DNA from: Clostridium sp. CAG:343
GTDB taxonomy: Bacteria; Bacillota; Clostridia; TANB77; CAG-508
Assembly: GCA_000431335.1 (NCBI GenBank)
Contig: FR888040.1
Span: 1 to 51,003, forward strand
Length of the DNA: 51,003 bases
Reading direction: 5' to 3'
Shown here one piece after another: positions 35,902-44,385 of this stretch (position 1 is the first letter of the stretch; every line of letters begins with the position of its first letter). The notes under the pieces were generated by a model. The model ran no database searches and had not been told where the DNA came from. It was given only the letters and a program-made list of their open reading frames with translations. The position numbers were made by a program, and so were the translations under genes.

Positions 35902-37424
35902 TATATAGTTACTTGTTTATCTTGGTCAATTTCAATTTTTTCAATTAAGCTATTTAGCATATAGGCTGTAACATTTTCTTTCTTTAAAAAATCTTGTATG
36001 ATTTTCTCATAGTCAATTACATTTCTTTCAAATTTGACTGTACTTAATTCTTCCAGTTTCTTATTTTTAGAATCTCTTTCATTAACTTTCTTTTCATACA
36101 TTCTTGAAAAATCATTGTCATTTATAAGACATTTTAATTTATCTTCATATAGTTTTTCTATTTGAAAATCTAAGACTTCAATAGCTTTTGCTAAATTGCT
36201 TTTTTCTTTGTTAAGTTGAATTTCATTTTTAACATTGTTATTGTTATCATCAATAATTTGTTTACATTTCTTTTCATCTAAATATTTTCGACATATATTT
36301 TGTAGTTCACTAATTACTGCATTTTCTAATTTTGTATAATTCATGCAATGAGGAGTACAAAGCTTTAGATTTGGTAATGATTGATATGTGCGACAATGTA
36401 AATAAATCTGATTCCATTTACCATTTTTATAATGAGAAGTACCTGCACCTAATTTTTTACCACATTCTTTACAATACAATAAGCCTTTTAATTTTAGATT
36501 TAATGTTTTTGTTCTAGTTCTAGTCCTACTTTTTAAAAGTTCTTGAACTGCATAAAATTTTTCCTTATCAACAATAGGTTCGTGAGTATTTGGAACAATA
36601 ATCCAATCTTCCTTTTTATTGCGAATAGGTTTCTTTAATTTGTAATTGATTTGTGTTTGTTTGCCCTGTACCATATTTCCAATATACATTTCATTTTTTA
36701 GTATTCTTCTAATAGTATCAGTTTTCCAAAGTGAAGAAAGTCTATACTCTTGACCCATTGTTTGAGATGGAGTAGGTATATGCTCCTCATTAAAAATATA
36801 AGCAATTTGTATTGATGATTTTCCTTCTAAATATAAATCAAAAATTCTTCTTACATTTGGGGCATATTCTTCGTTAATAATTAGTTTATGGCAATTTTCT
36901 GGAGATTTCATATAGCCATAAGGTGCAAACTTTCCATTAAATAGTCCATTGATAGCATTTCTATGTTTAGTAGCTTTTACTTTTTTAGAGGTATCTCGTG
37001 CATATAAATCATTTAATACTGCTCTAAATGGTAATGTATCTGCAATTCCATTATCAATTTCAGAATCATAGTTGTCTATAATAGATACAAACCTTACTTG
37101 ATGTTCTGGAAAGTATTTTTCAATATACTCTCCAAAACTTATATAATCTCTACCTAGTCTTGAAGTATCTTTTACAATTACCATATTTACTTTTTTATCT
37201 TCAATGTCTTTTATCATTCTATTAAAATCTGGTCTATCAAAAGTAGTTCCAGAAATACCGTCATCAACATAAATGTCATAAATATTTAGATTATTTTCTT
37301 TTGCATATTGTTTTAAAATTTCTTTTTGATTTGTTATACTGTTGCTTTCTCCTTGTAGTTCGTCATCTCTTGATAATCTACAATATAAAGCACAGTTATA
37401 TACTTTTGTGTTACTTACTAGCAA
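35868..37424 (-). CDS. large serine recombinase 3 (TnpX-like)
   Basis: 518 residues. The catalytic Ser is in YCRLSRDDELQGESNS; the resolvase core has DDGISGTTFDRPDF and VKDTSRLGRDY. The recombinase domain contains GLFNGKFAPYGYMKSP, followed by a zinc ribbon (CKECGKKLG) and a coiled coil. This is the layout of TnpX/Tn4451-type recombinases. A TTG start at 37424 is used because GGGAGG lies at ideal spacing. It probably moves the inner part of element 2. Confidence 0.92.
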   Translation of the reverse strand: MLVSNTKVYNCALYCRLSRDDELQGESNSITNQKEILKQYAKENNLNIYDIYVDDGISGTTFDRPDFNRMIKDIEDKKVNMVIVKDTSRLGRDYISFGEYIEKYFPEHQVRFVSIIDNYDSEIDNGIADTLPFRAVLNDLYARDTSKKVKATKHRNAINGLFNGKFAPYGYMKSPENCHKLIINEEYAPNVRRIFDLYLEGKSSIQIAYIFNEEHIPTPSQTMGQEYRLSSLWKTDTIRRILKNEMYIGNMVQGKQTQINYKLKKPIRNKKEDWIIVPNTHEPIVDKEKFYAVQELLKSRTRTRTKTLNLKLKGLLYCKECGKKLGAGTSHYKNGKWNQIYLHCRTYQSLPNLKLCTPHCMNYTKLENAVISELQNICRKYLDEKKCKQIIDDNNNNVKNEIQLNKEKSNLAKAIEVLDFQIEKLYEDKLKCLINDNDFSRMYEKKVNERDSKNKKLEELSTVKFERNVIDYEKIIQDFLKKENVTAYMLNSLIEKIEIDQDKQVTIYYKFADLNTLS

Positions 37425-37449
37425 TTTTTCCTCCCTTTCCTTTAGTAAG

Positions 37450-37522
37450 TTCCACCTATAATTTATGTCTTTAATTTACCATGATTTATTTAAAAAATCA
37501 ATAGCCTAAATTATAGGTGGAA
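37450..37522 (-). promoter_or_regulatory. promoter of recombinase 3 flanked by a perfect 16-bp inverted repeat
   Basis: On the minus strand TTGATT and TAAATT with a 17-base spacer lie between two perfect 16-base inverted arms (37450-37465 and 37507-37522). One arm falls in the 5' leader, the other upstream of the -35 box. This fits a repressor loop or a recombinase-binding site. Confidence 0.6.
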
Positions 37523-37574
37523 ACTAAATTTGCTTAAATTCTATATTTACCTTAAAATTTGTAATCTTTAATTA

Positions 37575-37709
37575 TTATTTTGATAGTTTTAAATTACAAA
37601 ACATTTCAAAAATTTTTGATATAGAAGTTCTTACATCTTCTGCATTGCTTTCTTTAAATTTGTTTATTATAACAATTTCATCTTTTTTCTTCTTTACTTT
37701 TTCACTCAT
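37575..37709 (-). CDS. small basic protein upstream of recombinase 3
   Basis: 44 residues: MSEKVKKKKDEIVIINKFKE, then an amphipathic helix ending LKLSK. An AGGAGG site precedes the ATG at suitable spacing. It lies about 50 bases before the recombinase promoter and may be a small regulator of the element. No family recognised. Confidence 0.55.
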   Translation of the reverse strand: MSEKVKKKKDEIVIINKFKESNAEDVRTSISKIFEMFCNLKLSK

Positions 37710-37784
37710 TGTCAATTCCTCCTGTTCTAGCTATACACATACTTTTTTAATATTAATTCCAAAATCATTCTAAATTCCCCTTTC

Positions 37785-37829
37785 TAAAAAATAAAAAGTT
37801 TTATAAGTTACGGCCACACTTATAAAACT
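37785..37829 (-). terminator. terminator of the HTH gene
   Basis: Perfect 12-base arms at 37798-37809 and 37818-37829 followed, on the minus strand, by a T-rich tract. Confidence 0.8.
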
Positions 37830-37890
37830 CTTATTTTAAAGTCAAAAAAATAGCCCTTTCATAAAGTGCTAAAATCTTTGCTTATTTAAT

Positions 37891-38349
37891 TTAAACTGTT
37901 GCTCTTATGCAACTTGGATTTACTACCTTTTTTACTCTTTTACAAACATTATAACCTGTTACAATTCCATTTTTTAATACTAAATCGCCATTTTTCTTAT
38001 CATAATCATACATTCCACGATTCCATTTTGCAAAGTCTATATCTGATATTTCTTTTCTAGTAGATAAATATTCATTATCTTTGTTTATCTGTATTATCAT
38101 TGATTGATATTCTTGTTTGTCAGCTTGTCGTTTTTTATTGATATAATTTCTTTTACAAACTTTGTGTCTTTCTCTGCTTTGAGTGGATCTATATTCCTTT
38201 TCTTTAATATATCTCTCATCTTTTTGAATAATTTTTGTTACATAAGATTTACTTACACCAATTTGTTTGGCAATGTCTGTTGGTCTTAAATGTTCATCAT
38301 AAAAAAGTCTTGTTATTTCACTTATTTTATCTATTTCAATCACCTCCAT
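37891..38349 (-). CDS. HTH transcriptional regulator of element 2
   Basis: 152 residues. A helix-turn-helix lies at about residues 20-42 (LRPTDIAKQIGVSKSYVTKIIQ), then a very basic linker and a C-terminal beta-rich part. It is divergent from the gene at 38539. An 8-bp perfect inverted repeat just upstream of its start may be its own operator. It probably controls element genes. Confidence 0.75.
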   Translation of the reverse strand: MEVIEIDKISEITRLFYDEHLRPTDIAKQIGVSKSYVTKIIQKDERYIKEKEYRSTQSRERHKVCKRNYINKKRQADKQEYQSMIIQINKDNEYLSTRKEISDIDFAKWNRGMYDYDKKNGDLVLKNGIVTGYNVCKRVKKVVNPSCIRATV

Positions 38350-38362
38350 TTCATTAAAAATT

Positions 38363-38390
38363 AGTTGTAGTGAATTTTTTGTCTACAACT
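38363..38390. promoter_or_regulatory. possible operator of the HTH regulator
   Basis: AGTTGTAG (38363-38370) and CTACAACT (38383-38390) form a perfect dyad with a 12-base centre, directly upstream of the HTH gene in the divergent promoter region. Confidence 0.5.
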
Positions 38391-38538
38391 TAAAACAATA
38401 ATTATCTCAAAAAGTATTGTATTATTAAATTAATTATAGTATAATATAATTAGAATGTCAATAACAATTTGTAAAAAAAATACAATTGTTTTTAATAAAA
38501 CTTGATAGAATTTTATAGAAACGGAGGAAAATGTTGAA

Positions 38539-39675
38539 ATGAGTATTGATTTACCAGAAATAAAACATTTTGATGATTTTTATATTTGGTTTAACAAAGA
38601 TGAAAAGAAAGAATATTATTCTACACCTATGTATTTTTATAAAGCTGATTTCTCATATGATTTTAATAATAGAGAAAAAAATAATAATAAAAATGGTCGT
38701 AATAATGGTGGTGGAATAAGAGTTATAAAGTGGAAAGAAGATGAAGGTACAGATATGGGATTAAAACAACCAGGTACTTTATATTTCCCTTATGTAGAAA
38801 AATTAGGACTATTATTATTAAGATTTTTAAATGCCGATTTATATACTTATGAAACTGCATATAAAGATTTCTTTTATGCCTATGGATTTGAAATATTGAA
38901 AGATGTAGATAAAGATTATAAATTTACATTAAAGGGAAAATACGGAGATGATAATACATATTTAAAAGAAACTAAAAAAATATATGATATGCTAAAAGAA
39001 CAACTTATATACATACAAGAACAAATAACAGATGCAGTTAATTATATCTATAATATAAACGAAAATGAACAATTAAAGCCATTTACACATTCACAAAGAT
39101 ATGCAGTATATCTTATAAAAAGAAAAGGCAAACTATATTCATACATAAAAAATGATGAAGTTATACCAGATAATTATTCTAATAAATATGATGAACTAGG
39201 AAATTCAGCAGATATAGACCTACTAAAGAAACTAAAAGAAGAAGGTATGCTTATATCAATGGTAAATACACATAAAAGCAATGATATATCAAGTATTTGC
39301 TATGATATATTAGAGGAACTATCAAAAACAGATAGCTACCCAATAAAAAAATGTCAAAATTGTGGAATGTATTTTATACCAAATTCAAGACTAGATGAGA
39401 TTTATTGTGATTATCCAAAAGAAAATGGAAAAACTTGTAGAGAACAAGGGGCGATACTTTCCTATAATAAGAGGTTACAAGAAAAATCAGCATATACAGA
39501 ATACAGAAAAACATATCAACAAAAGTTTGGTATTGTAAATAAAAATAAAGATGATAAAAAATTAAAAGCAGAATTTGAAACTTGGAAAAAACAAGCTAAA
39601 GAAAAGATTATTAAACTAAAACATGGAGAACTTACTGAAGATGAAGTTTATGAGTGGTTACAAGAAAATAAATAA
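38539..39675 (+). CDS. hypothetical protein with C-terminal zinc motif (DUF6076-like)
   Basis: 378 residues. After a Tyr/Phe-rich N-terminal part comes a C-terminal segment with KKCQNCGMYFIPNSRLDEIYC and a further Cys (CRE), a probable zinc finger, then a Lys-rich helix ending in LTEDEVYEWLQENK. It resembles DUF6076-type proteins of Clostridial mobile elements, from memory rather than a search. Function unknown. The ATG follows ACGGAGGA. Confidence 0.65.
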   Translation: MSIDLPEIKHFDDFYIWFNKDEKKEYYSTPMYFYKADFSYDFNNREKNNNKNGRNNGGGIRVIKWKEDEGTDMGLKQPGTLYFPYVEKLGLLLLRFLNADLYTYETAYKDFFYAYGFEILKDVDKDYKFTLKGKYGDDNTYLKETKKIYDMLKEQLIYIQEQITDAVNYIYNINENEQLKPFTHSQRYAVYLIKRKGKLYSYIKNDEVIPDNYSNKYDELGNSADIDLLKKLKEEGMLISMVNTHKSNDISSICYDILEELSKTDSYPIKKCQNCGMYFIPNSRLDEIYCDYPKENGKTCREQGAILSYNKRLQEKSAYTEYRKTYQQKFGIVNKNKDDKKLKAEFETWKKQAKEKIIKLKHGELTEDEVYEWLQENK

Positions 39676-39777
39676 TGTTACAAAATATTTTTAAATTTAT
39701 TGTAAAATGCTAGAAAATAGAGTATAATGAGAACATCCTTTTCTCAAAGGAAATCTTTTTGAAAGGGGTGAAGCAAT

Positions 39778-39882
39778 ATGACCAATGCAGAACTAATTTT
39801 GAAGTTAGTTGAAATGCTTATTGAATCTGAAAAGAAACAAGAAGCAAAGGCTAATGAACAAAATGGTCAAGGCAAAGATTAG
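39778..39882 (+). CDS. 34-residue peptide
   Basis: Sequence begins MTNAELILKLVEMLIESEKK and ends in a polar Gln/Asn/Lys tail. A strong AAGGGGTG site precedes the ATG, and a terminator follows within 16 bases. The N-terminal helix is amphipathic, not a clear membrane span. It faces the candidate minus-strand RNA at 39941-40057. Function unknown. Confidence 0.5.
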   Translation: MTNAELILKLVEMLIESEKKQEAKANEQNGQGKD

Positions 39883-39897
39883 TACATATCTAATCAT

Positions 39898-39938
39898 AAA
39901 GGGGTAGTAACTTCCATTTGCTACTCCTTTATTTTTTT
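39898..39938 (+). terminator. terminator after the 34-residue peptide
   Basis: AAAGGGGTAGTAA (39898-39910) pairs with TTGCTACTCCTTT (39918-39930), then a T run. Confidence 0.8.
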
Positions 39939-39940
39939 AT

Positions 39941-40057
39941 GCAAAACAAAAGAGATGCCTTCTTCCATTGCATCTCTTTCTAACTATATGACTTTTGCAG
40001 AACTTTAGTCAATTTTTAAGCTACTTATATTTTACTACTTAAAATTAAAATTGTCAA
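39941..40057 (-). ncRNA. candidate minus-strand small RNA with own promoter and terminator
   Basis: On the minus strand TTGACA (40057-40052) and TAAAAT (40034-40029) are spaced by 17 bases. The expected start is near 40022, and a perfect 10-bp hairpin with arms 39949-39958 and 39970-39979 plus a T-rich tail ends it near 39941. The transcript would be about 80 bases and lacks a plausible ORF. The rest of 39980-40222 holds no gene. Confidence 0.5.
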
Positions 40058-40222
40058 ACATTTCACCAAAAAAATTAATGAGAAATATTACAAAAATATT
40101 AAATTTTTATGACAAATCTACTTTAATTGTCATATTTATTGTAAAAAGTAAAGTGTTGTGATATAAATTACATAAAAGTATGCAGTAAACGAGTAGTATT
40201 TTAAAGCAAAGGAGAAATAAAT

Positions 40223-41384
40223 ATGGGTAGATATGCTTATCATGGACAAGAAGTCTTAAAAAGAGATGGCAAATTAGTTGGATTTAATGCAGGATATGGT
40301 TTTTATGCTGAACATGAATCTGGTTATACAGGTACAGAACAAATGAAACCTAAAAAGATTATAGATAAAAATAAAAATCATCCGTTTAATGGAGAAATTG
40401 TTGAAAATCCTAAAGCTATTAACTTAATGGAATTTAGTGATGGAAAAGTTTGGTTAACAAATGATGAATGGAATTATGCAAGTTTAATGAGAAAAACCGA
40501 AGAAGAAAGACATGAAATTATGGATAGATATATCAATAATGATGATAGAAAACGCAATGAAGAATTTATGTCAAGACTTGGTGCCAATGTAGATTCTCCT
40601 GAAGTAGTTGCTTTATGGTATGCAGGTTTTAATGGTAGAGGAAATTTTGATTTAATATCTACAAATGAACAAAGCAGTGAATTGATAAAAACATTATATG
40701 CTGAAATGCAAAAAGGAAATGTTGCAATTTCAAGTGATTATAGTTTTATGTTTAAAGATAGAGGACTATCATTTGTATTATTAGACCAATTAACTCAAGA
40801 AGACCTTATGAATAAACAATTAGTGGATCATCGTGATGAAATGGCAAGACAATTTCAAAAAGAATATACAGAATATTTACAAAAAGAAGGATTGCATGGA
40901 GAAAGTTGTATACTTGAAGGAAGTAAATATCCAGCAGAATTTTGGAATGTTCAAATTAGTGATTTAGAAACTAACCTTAAACGGAGAAATAGTACCTAAA
41001 TTTTATTTAGAAATTCTTGATACTTCAAAAGGAAGAGAAGATTTAGATGCTCTTTGTATGCACAAACTATGTCGCTTGAAAGGTGATGAAATTAAGGCTT
41101 TAGTACCAGTTGTTCAATCACAAGAATATGCAGAATATGCTAAAAGTCATAGTCAAGAAGATGTTGAAACATATTTATTAGAAGAATTAGGATTATATCG
41201 CCATAGACAAGAAATAGAAGATTTACGATATTTAGCTAATAAGGAAGCTTTAGAGCAAATTGCATCAGAACAAAGAACAGAAACAGTAGAGAAAAGTTCT
41301 TCATCATTAAGAGATAAAATAGGAAAATGGTTACACCCTGATAGAGAAAATGACAAAGATAAATCAGAAGAAAAAGGAGAATAG
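40223..41384 (+). CDS. hypothetical element protein, requiring a +1 frameshift at CGG
   Basis: The first frame ends at TAA 40997-40999, five codons after an in-frame CGG (40982-40984, after AAA). Skipping one base gives GGA and a continuous frame to 41384, for 386 residues. The downstream part (VPKFYLEILDTS, EYAKSHSQEDVETYLLEELGLY, coiled coil, charged tail) has no start with a ribosome site, so it must be translated as an extension. Not a recognised family; the N-terminal part is rich in Gly and aromatic residues (YGFYAEHESGYTG). It is cargo of element 2, tightly followed by the gene at 41386. Confidence 0.75.
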
Positions 41385-41385
41385 T

Positions 41386-41835
41386 ATGGAAAATATAGAA
41401 TATTCAAATTCGCTTTATCAAATAAATGAAATATTAAAATATATGGAACCAAACTTGAAAGCTAGAATACCAAAGAAATTTATTAGTTATTTTGAAAATA
41501 ATAAATCACAAGAATATAATTGGAATATTGATAAATCACTACCATTAGAAAAACAAGATTTATTACCAACTACAAAAGAAATCTTGGCAGTATTATATAA
41601 AGATTTTATATGTGATGATGTGGAAAGAGTTAAATTAGAAAAAACATTGAGCAATAATGAGATAAAATACCAAGAAGAATTAAGAAAAAAATATAATCCT
41701 GACAATATATTTAAAGATAGACAAAAGTCTACCGAATATGTTGAAACACAAAAAGAAAATACAGAAATAGCTACTTACAAAGAATCATTTTTTAGCAAAA
41801 TTATTAGTAAAATTAAATTGATTTTTCATAAATAA
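41386..41835 (+). CDS. hypothetical protein of element 2
   Basis: 149 residues, helical and highly charged. It begins one base after the preceding stop (TAG TATG), with AAGGAG at good spacing, so translation is probably coupled. The N-terminal segment (EILKYMEPNLKARIPKKFISYFENN) resembles small cargo proteins often seen in Clostridial integrative elements, whose role I cannot name. A basic, hydrophobic end (FFSKIISKIKLIFHK) may touch the membrane. Confidence 0.65.
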   Translation: MENIEYSNSLYQINEILKYMEPNLKARIPKKFISYFENNKSQEYNWNIDKSLPLEKQDLLPTTKEILAVLYKDFICDDVERVKLEKTLSNNEIKYQEELRKKYNPDNIFKDRQKSTEYVETQKENTEIATYKESFFSKIISKIKLIFHK

Positions 41836-41859
41836 TATAATGAATTTTAGGAGAAGGAT

Positions 41860-42516
41860 ATGATATTAGCAATAACTCGGAAGATATGGATTATCTGAAA
41901 AAAGTTCTGAAAAATATTATATAGATAAAGAATTTAAAGATATATTTGAAAACTTAATGTATTATTATTTCCAGTAATGTCATTAACTAATTTAGAAGAA
42001 GTTGTGAATATCTGTGATGGATTAATTGTTATAGGAAGTGCAATCGATATAAATCCTAAAAATTATGATGAACAACCTATCTCTGAAATACATAAGATGA
42101 CAGAAGAAATTGATACATTAGATTTTTCAATAATAAAAGCATTTAACAATGTTAATAAACATATATTGGGGATTTGTAGAGGAATACAATCTATAAATGT
42201 TTGTTTCGGTGGTAGTTTATATCAAGATATTCCAAATCATAAATTACCTAAAGAAGAAAGGTATAATGTGAAATTTGAAAAAGAATCTTTTTTATATGAT
42301 TGCTATAATATAGAGCAAATGCTAATAAACTCATTACATCATCAAGCAGTAAAAGAAGTGGCTAAAGGTTTCAAAGTAGTTGCGAAAAGTGAAGATGGGA
42401 TTGTAGAAGCTATTGAAAATAAAAATATAATTGCAGTGCAATGGCATCCAGAATATATGAATGATATAAAATTTTTTGAATATTTTATCAACAAAATATC
42501 TAATAAAGACCATTAA
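41860..42516 (+). CDS. class I glutamine amidotransferase/C26 peptidase-like protein with CGG +1 site and a second break
   Basis: The frame from 41860 reads MILAIT, then CGG (41878-41880) and stops at TGA 41896. A +1 skip gives GGA and ITGRYGLSEK, the family opening ITGR. A second break follows: near 41950-41960 the frame must move -1, best explained by a missing A (GAAAAC for GAAAAAC). The rest has the nucleophile Cys in ILGICRGIQSINVCFGG and catalytic His-x-Glu in VQWHPEY. Relatives hydrolyse gamma-glutamyl bonds. With two breaks it may be decaying. Confidence 0.7.
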
Positions 42517-42536
42517 TAATAAAATGGTCTTTATTA
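42501..42536. terminator. bidirectional terminator between C26 gene and relaxase 2
   Basis: Perfect 14-base arms at 42501-42514 and 42523-42536 between convergent genes. Confidence 0.8.
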
Positions 42537-42549
42537 ACAAATTAGTTTT

Positions 42550-43728
42550 TTACCTTTCCAAATCCCACTCTTTTTCTATTTCTTCGTGTTTTAGCTGTTC
42601 TACTGGATTGATAAAAGTACGAGTTTCTTTTTCAAAATTTCTAACCAATTCTTTAGATTCGCCAATACCAAATTTATGACAAATCCAAGCTATAAACTTA
42701 TCAACAGTTTCATAGAATTTATCTATAATTTTGTGTAAATGAGTGTTTTCTTTTTCTAAACTTTTAATTTTACTTTTATATTTCCATTCAATATCAAATT
42801 CTTTTTCTTTATACTCTACTTTAATATTATTTACTTGATTATGAAGTTCTTTGTTATCAGCAAGTATAGAATTTCTTTCTTTTTGATACTTTTCAGCCAT
42901 ATTAACTAAATTTACTTGTTTTGATAATTCATTATGCAATTTTAAATTTTCTTGATACAATTCCATAATTTTATCATCTTTTGGTTTAATAATTTCATTT
43001 TCTACTTTTTCTCTATTAAGTTTTATTAGCTTAATATCATTTATATCTGGAGTTTTTGGCAATTCTAGTTTTATATTATCTAATACTTTTTTAGTATTTT
43101 CAAAATTAGTCAATTTCTTTAAATCCTCAATTTTTTCGTGTTTTGCTCCCGTTTCTTCTACTGGTAAACCTCGTTCTAAATCAAAACCTTTTGAAGTTAT
43201 ATATTTATGAAAAGCATTTTGCAATTGTCTGTAACTATCTCTACCTTTCCAAAAATCTCTACAACATATTTTATCAATATCTTTGCCTTCTTTATCTTTT
43301 GTATGAATTACTGGTATATAAACTAAATGCATATGTGGTGTAGTTTCATCTAAATGTACTGCTGCTGACACAATATATTTTTCTCCAAGATTTTTGTAAT
43401 TACATACAAATTTATAACTTTCTTTGAAGTATCGTTTTGTTTCTTCTAAACCAATCTTATTAAAAAAAGCATTATCAGAAGTTATCATCATTTCACACAT
43501 AATATTACTATTACTTCTAATTGTGCCTTTTAAATCGTATTCTTTTCTCATTTTATCAAATTCTTTTATATAAGTTAATTCATTTTTCTTACAGTAAAAA
43601 TTCAAATGTGTTCTTGTTGGATCAATATCTTTATTAGAATGACCTTTTGACCTTCTATCATTGTGAATGTATGAACCTTGTGCATCCACTCTTGTTAATT
43701 TATCATTTCGTATAATAGCATAACTCAT
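42550..43728 (-). CDS. MobV/Pre-family relaxase of element 2
   Basis: 392 residues. Opens with MSYAIIRNDKLTRVDAQGSY and IDPTRTHLN, typical of MobV. The metal motif is HLDETTPHMHLVYIPV. A long coiled coil follows (about 230-330), then a short C-terminal region. The ATG at 43728 is used because AAGGAGG lies upstream; the open frame continues further but runs into the IS3 end. The IS lies right upstream, so any oriT is either displaced or lost. Confidence 0.88.
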   Translation of the reverse strand: MSYAIIRNDKLTRVDAQGSYIHNDRRSKGHSNKDIDPTRTHLNFYCKKNELTYIKEFDKMRKEYDLKGTIRSNSNIMCEMMITSDNAFFNKIGLEETKRYFKESYKFVCNYKNLGEKYIVSAAVHLDETTPHMHLVYIPVIHTKDKEGKDIDKICCRDFWKGRDSYRQLQNAFHKYITSKGFDLERGLPVEETGAKHEKIEDLKKLTNFENTKKVLDNIKLELPKTPDINDIKLIKLNREKVENEIIKPKDDKIMELYQENLKLHNELSKQVNLVNMAEKYQKERNSILADNKELHNQVNNIKVEYKEKEFDIEWKYKSKIKSLEKENTHLHKIIDKFYETVDKFIAWICHKFGIGESKELVRNFEKETRTFINPVEQLKHEEIEKEWDLER

Positions 43729-43826
43729 ATCTTCTTTGAACCTCCTTCTTTGCTCAAGATATTCTTTGAATTGAGGTGAACCAAAAATATTGGACAAAAA
43801 ATATTAAAGTATGGAGGTTCACCAGT

Positions 43827-44306
43827 ATGTTTAAATATTCATTTGATTTTAAATTTAAAGCAGTAAAATATGTTGTTTATGGAAAGCATTCATATAGAGA
43901 AGCTGCAAGAAAATTTAATGTCCATCAAGAACAAATAAGAGTATGGACTAATAGGTATAAGACTTATGGTAAAAATGGACTTATACCAAAGCCAATTCAG
44001 AAATATGATGGCAAATTTAAGGTAGATGTTGTAGAATATATGTATGCTAACCATTTATCTTTTGAAAAGACGGCTCTTCACTTTGGATTGCCTTCTTCTA
44101 CAAATGTTGTATTATGGAAGCAAATGTATGAAGAGAAAGGTGCTCAGTATTTGCTAAATAATAGAAATATTGCAATTGATAGAGTAAGAGTAAATCGTGT
44201 GAAAAAGAAGAAAAATAAACAAAATACTAATTCAAATACATCAATAAAATCTACTTCTAAATCTTCTCTAAAATCTGATAAAAGTAATGAAGAGCTTTTA
44301 AAATAA
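43827..44306 (+). CDS. IS3-family transposase OrfA (helix-turn-helix)
   Basis: 159 residues. Two helix-turn-helix repeats: FKAVKYVVYGKHSYREAARK with IRVWTNRYKTYG, and KVDVVEYMYANHLSFEKTALHFG with VVLWKQMY. It ends ELLK-stop, shortly before a leucine zipper that is continued in the -1 frame after U UUA AAA (44297-44303). OrfA binds the terminal repeats and, fused to OrfB, forms the transposase. AT start chosen for the GGAGG upstream. Confidence 0.85.
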   Translation: MFKYSFDFKFKAVKYVVYGKHSYREAARKFNVHQEQIRVWTNRYKTYGKNGLIPKPIQKYDGKFKVDVVEYMYANHLSFEKTALHFGLPSSTNVVLWKQMYEEKGAQYLLNNRNIAIDRVRVNRVKKKKNKQNTNSNTSIKSTSKSSLKSDKSNEELLK

Positions 44307-44385
44307 AAGAAATAGAAGATTTAAGAATGGAGAACGATTACTTAAAAAAATTACAAGCCTTAGTTCAAAAAAGAACAAGCCAACA

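Noticed and set aside
10370..41882. Explaining all four CGG sites as random sequencing indels
   Set aside because: Not excluded, but random indels would not always place an extra C before GGA outside a homopolymer. The A-run indels in the window look quite different.
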